57,525 bases of DNA from CAYRVF01 sp964427535 (lineage in GTDB: Bacteria > Chloroflexota > Ktedonobacteria > Ktedonobacterales > JADMIN01), in NCBI GenBank assembly GCA_964427535.1, contig CAYRVF010000014.1, positions 1 to 57,525 of the forward strand. The letters are read 5' to 3'. Below are positions 52,043 to 57,525 of the stretch, piece after piece. The translations under genes were made by a program, and so were the position numbers. The notes under the pieces are model-generated. The model had not been told where the DNA came from, did no database searches, and saw nothing but the letters and a program-made list of their open reading frames with translations. The stretch's first letter is position 1, and every line of letters begins with the position of its first letter.

Positions 52043-52408
52043 TCACAGCCCAGCGGGCCGCGCCAGCCCTCCCGGCCGCCGCCACGCGCGGTTCTGCGCG
52101 CGGTCCTGCTCGCGTTGCCACAACGCCAGCGATTGCCGCAGCGTCAGATGCTCCGCGCCGACGACCGCCAGCACCAGATCGAACACACCCCCCGACGGCT
52201 CGGGCGCGAGCGTCAGCGCGGCCGCCCGGCTGGTGGACCCGCGCGGCGCGGCGTGAGGAACGCCCTGTCGTGCTGTGCCCTGCCCGTCGGGATTCCCAAC
52301 ATGCGCCCGGCTCGTCGCGGGTACGCTCGGTGTGTACGTCCTGTGCTGGGGCGTCTGTCCGCGTTGTGCTGCCTGCCCGCTAGTCACCGAGGCTCGCCGT
52401 CGCGCCAT
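52043..52408 (-). CDS. small protein of the tail module, unknown
   Basis: This is a 121-residue protein between the two large tail genes. Residues 1-70 are Ser/Thr/Arg-rich and disordered; the C-terminal half has a helix FDLVLAVVGAEHLTLRQSLALWQREQDRAQNRAW, a possible assembly-chaperone-like segment. AAAGGAG precedes ATG 52408 by about 8 nt. The family is not recognised; position and size fit a tail assembly or spacer factor. Confidence 0.5.
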   Translation of the reverse strand: MARRRASVTSGQAAQRGQTPQHRTYTPSVPATSRAHVGNPDGQGTARQGVPHAAPRGSTSRAAALTLAPEPSGGVFDLVLAVVGAEHLTLRQSLALWQREQDRAQNRAWRRPGGLARPAGL

Positions 52409-52455
52409 CCGTTCCGCTCCTTTCCTGTCGCCGCCCACTCGACATCCGCATGCGT

Positions 52456-55125
52456 CTAGCGCGGATAGAGATAGAGCGGCGAATACTGAATCTCGGCCAC
52501 CAGCGGCACGACAGCCGCCGCGCCGTCCGCGATATAGCCGCCGAGCACGTTGATCGGCGTCCCATTCAGTCGCTGTGATGGGTCCAGCGTGAGATACGGA
52601 TCGGCGGCCGAGGTTACGTTGATGGTGCCGGTTCCCTGCGTGCCCGGACCACCCCCGCCGCGCGCGGGCGCCGGAGTCGGCGCGCTCTCCACGCTGTACG
52701 TCCAGGCGGAGCCGCTATTCTGTTGGGCGCCGAGGCCGTCGGCGTAGACCCACAGCCACTGCCCGGCGACCGTCACCAGCCCATTCGCGGGATTATTCAC
52801 CTGGCCGACGAGCAGCGAGCCGTCCACCGGCAGCAGCAGTTGCCAGCCCGATTGGCAGGTCGAGCCGCCCGACGTGGTGTCGACCCACTGCGGCATCGGA
52901 TCGAGATACGTCTGGGCCGGGTCGGTGAGGGCGCCGCGCGGAAACGGCGGCAGTGTCACCTGGCCCGCGTCGTAGACCGTCCACGTGTTGCTCGCCGTCA
53001 CAGGCGCGGTATATGGCCCGTAGCTCGATCCCAGCGCGTCGGTGCCGTCGGAGCGCCCATACCAGGGCTGCAACCGCTGGTGGACCAGCGCCCGTACCTG
53101 CACGTTGCCCAGGTTGGCCTGCGCTTGCGGCGTGAGAAACCGGCCAAAGAGGTGATACGTCCCTTGCGCCAGCGTTGCCAGGAACGAAAACGCACGCGGC
53201 CCCCACCCTGCGCTGGCGGCGGCCCGCACGAAGTACCCGCCGTAGCTCGCGCTGTCGAGTTGCGCGGTGCTCGTCGGCGAGAGCGCCGTGCCGAAGTAGC
53301 CATTCGACGGCGCAACCAGCGCGGTGGCCGCCGGACGCGCGCCCCGGCCGATCGCAAAGTTCAGCACGGAGCCGGGAGGCCAGCTCGCCAGTGACGTGCT
53401 GAACGCCAGAAAGGCGGGGGCGGGCAGATCGCCCTCGATGCCGCTGACGACGAGCTGGGCGGGACTCTGCGCGAACCGCAGCTCGCAGTACGGCATGCTG
53501 CTCTGGCCGGTCGCCGTCACGTTCCACACCTGCACGTTGTCGAACCACACCGTCGCGCCCGCGCTGGCGGAGGGAGTCGGGTCCGCCGTGTGCAGGGCGA
53601 CCCCGATCGAGACGCAGCCCGCGCCGGTCGTGTAGGTGCCCGCGAGGGGCGTCCACGCGGGGAAGTTGCCGGCAAGCGCGGTAACCGTGCCGGTGCGCAG
53701 GAGCGTGCCGGTCGCGTCGAATTCGCTGACGCGTAGATCGACCGTCGCACCCGACGAGAGCCCTGCCGATCTCGTCATCGCCACGACGCCCAGCACCTGC
53801 CCGGCCGCGACGGAGATGGCGCTGAGGGCGCCGCTCGCGCCGCCGCCGTAGGTCATCCACTGGCTCTCGACACTGCCCGCAGGTGGATAGTCGATACGCG
53901 CGGTGCCAGCGCTCGGCACCGGCCCACCCGGATACGTCCGGCTGCTGTCTCGCTCCCAGGCACACGCGCAGGGTCCCGTCGCGGTGTTTAGTTGGGACGC
54001 GCTCAGCCAGCCGCCCGGCCCGAATAGCAGCACTTGATGCACACTCACCGCCGTGCCACCAACCTGCAGCGGCGCGCCGACCGCCGTCATGCGCATGCGC
54101 CCAGACAGCGCGGTTGCGGCGTCGTACGTCGCGGCGGGACCGACGCTCGCAATCTGCGCGCCTTGTGAGCCTGCGGCGTCGGCGTAGAGGGTGACCTGTA
54201 CATCCGCCTGGTCACCAGGAACGGTCGGAAACTGCGTCGCCTCGAACCAGTAGGCCGTGCCGGGCGTCAGCGAGACCGCGCCACTGTCGAGCACGTGCTT
54301 CACACTGGCGACGTACGAGTACAGCTCGATGAGCGCGGTGTTGAAATGGAAAACGAGCTGGTTTCCGCCGTCGACATAGTGCAGATAGAAATACGCGTCC
54401 AGGCCCGAGGCCCACACGAAACGCAGCCGCCACGTCTGAATCGCGCTCCAGGCCGGACTGCCGAAGTCCGCGCTGGCGCCCGCCGAGAGCGTCAGCGTGC
54501 CAGCGCTCACCGTCGCCGTGCCGCCAGAGACGGTATAGGCATTGGCGCTGGCGAACGTGTCGGCGAAGGCCAGCACGCCCGACCCCGAAGGTGCCTCGAA
54601 GCCGGGATTCAGTGCGAGGTTCTGCAGCGTCACCCGGTCGCCGCGCATGCCTGGGCGAGCAATCAGCACGATCTCGACTGGCTCCAACTGCAGCCGTAGC
54701 CACTGGCCCTCGTCCTCGGGAATGTCGTGCGCGCAGCCCACCACGTCCAGATAGACGGGTGCGCTCGCGCCCGGCGGCTGGTACTGCGCGGTGATAGAAA
54801 TCGCGGGCGGCGCATTCAGCCAGGCCACCAGCAGCCGCACGTCGGCGACGAGATCGGCCACGCTCGCCATCGGCCCGACGTGTACGCGCGCGATCACCTC
54901 GCGGTTCTGTCGGTAGACCGTGCGAATGCCGCGTTCGCCCTGCGAGCGCATATTCCCCGCCGTCACGAGCGTGCGCGGGGGCGGCGGCATCTCTAGCCCA
55001 CCCGGCGACGCCAGCACGAACGTGACGCCATCGTTGAGGTCGAGCACCGGCCCGAGCGTCGGGTGCGGTCCAAACGTGTCCGTCAGTGGGTCTGTCCAAC
55101 CCAGTCGCAGTACTGTCCCCGCCAT
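52456..55125 (-). CDS. large phage tail protein (Dit-like N-terminus, carbohydrate-binding-like body)
   Basis: This is an 889-residue protein. The first ~190 residues (MAGTVLRLGWTDPLTDTF... and LVADVRLLVAWLNAPPAISITAQYQPPG) resemble distal-tail/tail-component domains with a WRLQLEPVEIVLI-type strand. From about 190 on it has repeated jelly-roll-like segments, for example NLALNPGFEAPSGSG and LWFVWASGLDAYFYLHYVDGG-like text, and an ARPAATALVAP region. These suggest receptor- or glycan-binding modules at the particle tip. ATG 55125 has a GGGGAGGGG upstream; the TTG-like start at 55146 overlaps a terminator. All frames are intact. Confidence 0.72.
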   Translation of the reverse strand: MAGTVLRLGWTDPLTDTFGPHPTLGPVLDLNDGVTFVLASPGGLEMPPPPRTLVTAGNMRSQGERGIRTVYRQNREVIARVHVGPMASVADLVADVRLLVAWLNAPPAISITAQYQPPGASAPVYLDVVGCAHDIPEDEGQWLRLQLEPVEIVLIARPGMRGDRVTLQNLALNPGFEAPSGSGVLAFADTFASANAYTVSGGTATVSAGTLTLSAGASADFGSPAWSAIQTWRLRFVWASGLDAYFYLHYVDGGNQLVFHFNTALIELYSYVASVKHVLDSGAVSLTPGTAYWFEATQFPTVPGDQADVQVTLYADAAGSQGAQIASVGPAATYDAATALSGRMRMTAVGAPLQVGGTAVSVHQVLLFGPGGWLSASQLNTATGPCACAWERDSSRTYPGGPVPSAGTARIDYPPAGSVESQWMTYGGGASGALSAISVAAGQVLGVVAMTRSAGLSSGATVDLRVSEFDATGTLLRTGTVTALAGNFPAWTPLAGTYTTGAGCVSIGVALHTADPTPSASAGATVWFDNVQVWNVTATGQSSMPYCELRFAQSPAQLVVSGIEGDLPAPAFLAFSTSLASWPPGSVLNFAIGRGARPAATALVAPSNGYFGTALSPTSTAQLDSASYGGYFVRAAASAGWGPRAFSFLATLAQGTYHLFGRFLTPQAQANLGNVQVRALVHQRLQPWYGRSDGTDALGSSYGPYTAPVTASNTWTVYDAGQVTLPPFPRGALTDPAQTYLDPMPQWVDTTSGGSTCQSGWQLLLPVDGSLLVGQVNNPANGLVTVAGQWLWVYADGLGAQQNSGSAWTYSVESAPTPAPARGGGGPGTQGTGTINVTSAADPYLTLDPSQRLNGTPINVLGGYIADGAAAVVPLVAEIQYSPLYLYPR

Positions 55126-55143
55126 CCGCCATCCCCTCCCCAG

Positions 55144-55197
55144 CAAAAAAACGCCACCTCCACTCCGGAGACAGCCATCTCCAGTGTGGAAGCGGCG
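55144..55197 (-). terminator. Rho-independent terminator, minus strand
   Basis: Read on the minus strand, CGCTTCCACACTGGAGA and TCTCCGGAGTGGAGGTGGCG form an imperfect long stem (TGGAGA against TCTCC core), followed by seven T residues (A-run 55145-55151 on the plus strand). It ends the GT2 transcript about 47 bp after that gene, and lies only about 20 bp before the start of the tail module. Confidence 0.75.
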
Positions 55198-55243
55198 TCG
55201 TATTCCGACTCACCGCACAATCTTCGCGGCCGATCTGGCCTCG

Positions 55244-55990
55244 TTAGTCCCAGAAGCGGAAGCGCACGAGCGCGCCCAGCGCCGTCACGCCGTCGCGCCA
55301 GGTGATCTTCTTGCCCTCCGTGTAGTCGCGGCCCGCGTAGTAAATCGGCACTTCATAAATGCGGTAGCCCTTTTTGAGCACCTTCGCCGTCACCTCCGGC
55401 TCGATGTCGAAGCGCTGGCTTCGCAGCCGGAGACTCTTGAGCACGCTCGCGCGAAACGCCTTGTAGCCGGTCTCCATATCTGACAGCATGTTGTTGTAGA
55501 GCAGGTTGGTCACCAGCGTGAGCAGCTTGTTGCCGACGTAGTGATAGAACATGAACGAGCGGTGCGTGCCGAGAAAGCGCGATCCATAGACCACATCCGC
55601 GACGCCATCGACGATCGGCTGGAGCACCAGTGGGATGTCGCTGGGACGATACTCCAGGTCGGCATCCTGAATGACCACCACCTCTTTCGTCACCGCCGCG
55701 ATACCCGTCCGGATGCCCGCGCCCTTCCCCTGATTACGCTGGTGGTACAGCACACGCACGTCCTCCGGCCAGGTCGTGTATTGCAGCAGCTCGCGCGTGC
55801 CATCCGTCGAGCAGTCGTCGACAACCAGAATCTCCTTCTCGTACGGCAGCGATTCCACCTGCCGCACCACCTCCGAGATCGTCGCGCGCTCGTTATAGAC
55901 CGGGATAATCACCGACAGCGTGGGACGCTCGATCGGTGTGCGCCGCGCGGGCAGCGTCCCATCGGCAGGGCGGGAGATGAGAAGCGTCAT
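55244..55990 (-). CDS. GT2 glycosyltransferase, dolichol-phosphate-mannose-synthase-like
   Basis: This is a 248-residue GT-A transferase without a membrane anchor. The nucleotide-sugar motif is LSVIIPVYNERATISEVV, the metal motif VVVIQDADLEYRPSDIP, and YGSRFLGTHRS plus NMLSDMETGYKAFR form the acceptor part. It resembles bacterial polyprenyl-phosphate mannose/glucose synthases and pairs functionally with lipid glycosylation, as suggested by the GT4 and CDP-alcohol transferase genes elsewhere in the window. GGGGAGG precedes the ATG by 7 nt. 55991-56258 shows no further gene. Confidence 0.92.
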   Translation of the reverse strand: MTLLISRPADGTLPARRTPIERPTLSVIIPVYNERATISEVVRQVESLPYEKEILVVDDCSTDGTRELLQYTTWPEDVRVLYHQRNQGKGAGIRTGIAAVTKEVVVIQDADLEYRPSDIPLVLQPIVDGVADVVYGSRFLGTHRSFMFYHYVGNKLLTLVTNLLYNNMLSDMETGYKAFRASVLKSLRLRSQRFDIEPEVTAKVLKKGYRIYEVPIYYAGRDYTEGKKITWRDGVTALGALVRFRFWD

Positions 55991-56258
55991 GCACAGCCTC
56001 CCCTGTCCGGCGACACGCTCTCCAAGTCAGACATTCACGGCACGACGTGCCTGCCGCGACCGCCTCGAAAACGCGCATGCCACATGACGACGCGCCAGTT
56101 TCTCCGCTCGACTGAGAGAAGTTCGGCACATCACCACCGTCATCGGGTGACTGTGTTCTGCCTAGCAGATATCCGGCCAGCTTTTCCACCGTGCGGCGCC
56201 GCATGTTCGCCTACGACCGTGGGGTGGGCGTTTCCCCCGTCATGTCGCCACCTCAGCG

Positions 56259-57347
56259 TCAGTCGCTCGCCGGTGCCATCTCCCCTTCGGCGCTGGCTGC
56301 GACCTCGGCGGACATCCGCTTCGCCGCTGGTTCTAGTTGGGCGCACACCGTGCGCCGACGCGCGAGCGCGAACGTTGCCAGCACCGGGCGGTGATCCGAT
56401 GCCTGCTGGATGGGCAGGCCCGGCGCGTCCGACAGAATCTCGCACTCTCGCAGGTGCACGGCCGTCTCGGGGTCCGCGAAGATGTAGTCGATGCGCCCGG
56501 CGGGTGCGGTGGAGGGACAGGTAAATCCGCGCCTGCGCGGGTCCGGATGCGCCGCTGCGTAACAATCCACATAGCCCGTGCGCAGCACCCGCCGGATCAC
56601 CGCGCGTGGAACGGCCGCGGAGACCATGACATCGCAGATCTTCCCCACCAGCGCCGAACCCGCCAGCGCCGCGATAGCCGGACGCAGCGGACGCAGCGGC
56701 GGCGGCACGATGTGGTCGAACCCCGGCATGCCGACGAGGAGCGCGCCGTTCGCGCGGGCCGCATCTGTCGCGAGCGCCTGGCGCAGCACATGTGACGCGC
56801 GCAATGGCTCCTCAGGCGGCAGGCTGTTGAAGTCGCCCACGAGCACTCGCGCCTCGTCGGGCCGGGCCGTCCGTGCCATGCGGTCGAGCACGTGACGGAT
56901 CTCACGCAACCGCTGCCCCTCACCGGCAAACGCGGTGTAATACTGGGCGTTCAGATGCACGACGAACAGCCGCAGACGTGCGCCGCCGGGCACCTCGATC
57001 AGCGTGTCGAGGAGCGCGTTGTTCAATACACCTCCGTCGTCGCTCTCTGCCGCCAAAATCGGCCAGCGGCTCAGCGCGCCGACGTGTCCCACACTGCGTG
57101 AGCGCCCGATAGCCACATACATCCCCAGGCGTTCGGCAAGCGCATGCAGAGGCTCAGGCTGGAGCACCTCCACCACACCGACGACATCCGCCGCGGAGGC
57201 GCGGATGACCTGCTCGATGGCGTCCATCCGCGACCCCCCGCCCGCCAGAATGTTATAGGTCAGCACGCGCACCGGCCGAGCAGTACCAGCGCCGTTCAGA
57301 GTGATCGTTGTGATCGTTTCCGTCTTCCCGTCGAGCATCTCATCCAT
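56259..57347 (-). CDS. endonuclease/exonuclease/phosphatase (EEP) family protein
   Basis: This is a 362-residue metal-dependent hydrolase. The EEP catalytic segments are VLTYNILAGGG (Asn), VVGVVEVLQPE (Glu), FVVHLNAQYY, LVGDFNSLPPEEP (Asp, Asn), AGRIDYIFADPE (Asp) and ASDHRPVLATF (Asp, His), all present. Substrates in the family range from DNA to sphingomyelin and inositol phosphates. The last 30 residues are Ala/Glu-rich. No clear ribosome-binding site precedes 57347; the ATG at 57338 is an alternative. Confidence 0.92.
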   Translation of the reverse strand: MDEMLDGKTETITTITLNGAGTARPVRVLTYNILAGGGSRMDAIEQVIRASAADVVGVVEVLQPEPLHALAERLGMYVAIGRSRSVGHVGALSRWPILAAESDDGGVLNNALLDTLIEVPGGARLRLFVVHLNAQYYTAFAGEGQRLREIRHVLDRMARTARPDEARVLVGDFNSLPPEEPLRASHVLRQALATDAARANGALLVGMPGFDHIVPPPLRPLRPAIAALAGSALVGKICDVMVSAAVPRAVIRRVLRTGYVDCYAAAHPDPRRRGFTCPSTAPAGRIDYIFADPETAVHLRECEILSDAPGLPIQQASDHRPVLATFALARRRTVCAQLEPAAKRMSAEVAASAEGEMAPASD

Positions 57348-57460
57348 TCTCAGTCATCCGCCTTCGCTGTACCCCCTGACGCCGCCACCCCACGTGACGC
57401 CCAGACTCCTCCACTGGACCACATATTTAGGAGCCTCATAGGAGGAATGCGCCATTATAG

Positions 57461-57508
57461 AGGCCTCATCCCCCCGGCCCCCTTCCCCTCGCAAGGGGAA
57501 GGGGGAGT
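57461..57508. repeat. C/G-rich hairpin repeat copy (best match to 5281-5325)
   Basis: CCTCATCCCCCC then a perfect 11-bp stem CCCCCTTCCCC (57478-57488) / GGGGAAGGGGG (57495-57505) with a TCGCAA loop. This agrees with copy 1 at 5281-5325 except for one base before the stem and the loop. 57348-57460 before it has no supported gene. Confidence 0.88.
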
Positions 57509-57525
57509 CGCGCTCGTGGCCTTCG

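Overview
The window is GC-rich bacterial chromosome with dense, mostly intact genes and Shine-Dalgarno led starts. The gene mix includes GAF-rich sensor kinases, an FtsX-type ABC exporter beside a NarL/LiaR-like two-component pair, a CDP-alcohol phosphatidyltransferase next to a PimA-like glycosyltransferase, a DUF4331 protein, and a two-domain protein disulfide oxidoreductase. This is compatible with a Chloroflexota soil or thermophile lineage (Ktedonobacteria/Thermomicrobia-like). No rRNA or other marker settles the taxonomy. A 10-base N gap in a poly-G stretch at 34272-34281 shows the sequence is a draft assembly.

Layout: 1-5.3 kb holds the end of a gene, a YihY-type membrane protein, an aldo/keto reductase, a HAD phosphatase and a secreted CHAP hydrolase. 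5.6-7.9 kb is a phage packaging module (small DNA-binding protein, TerS-like, TerL) with no portal or capsid genes. 8.0-14.3 kb holds a molbindin, a PHP phosphoesterase, a GT4 glycosyltransferase, a phosphatidylinositol-type lipid synthase and an NYN-domain protein with a long disordered N-terminus. 14.6-26 kb carries metabolic and RNA-modification genes, including TlyA and a KamB/NpmA-type 16S rRNA A1408 methyltransferase. 26-40 kb has two large sensor kinases, a response regulator, a Ca2+/H+ antiporter, oxidoreductases and a surface C39-type peptidase. 40.7-47.7 kb has DUF4331, a decayed benzoylformate-decarboxylase fragment, an ABC exporter and its likely histidine kinase/regulator pair. 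49.4-55.1 kb is a minus-strand phage tail module (cysteine peptidase, hub-like protein, small protein, large Dit-like protein). It lies more than 40 kb from the terminase, with ordinary cellular genes between. The window ends with a polyprenyl-type GT2 and an endonuclease/exonuclease/phosphatase protein.

The most notable finding is at 48647-49333. A protein disulfide oxidoreductase gene is interrupted by one in-frame TGA exactly where the family has the first Cys of the second redox motif (CPYC becomes [TGA]PYC). The homologous frame continues to a normal stop, and a hairpin with a GGU apical loop begins shortly after the TGA. This is what a bacterial selenocysteine codon with a SECIS element should look like, so the gene is annotated as one probable selenoprotein.

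Other points of interest are the KamB-like methyltransferase, the physically split phage modules, a structured intergenic region with a possible 20-residue peptide gene (25944-26165), and a family of C/G-rich hairpin repeats dispersed between genes.
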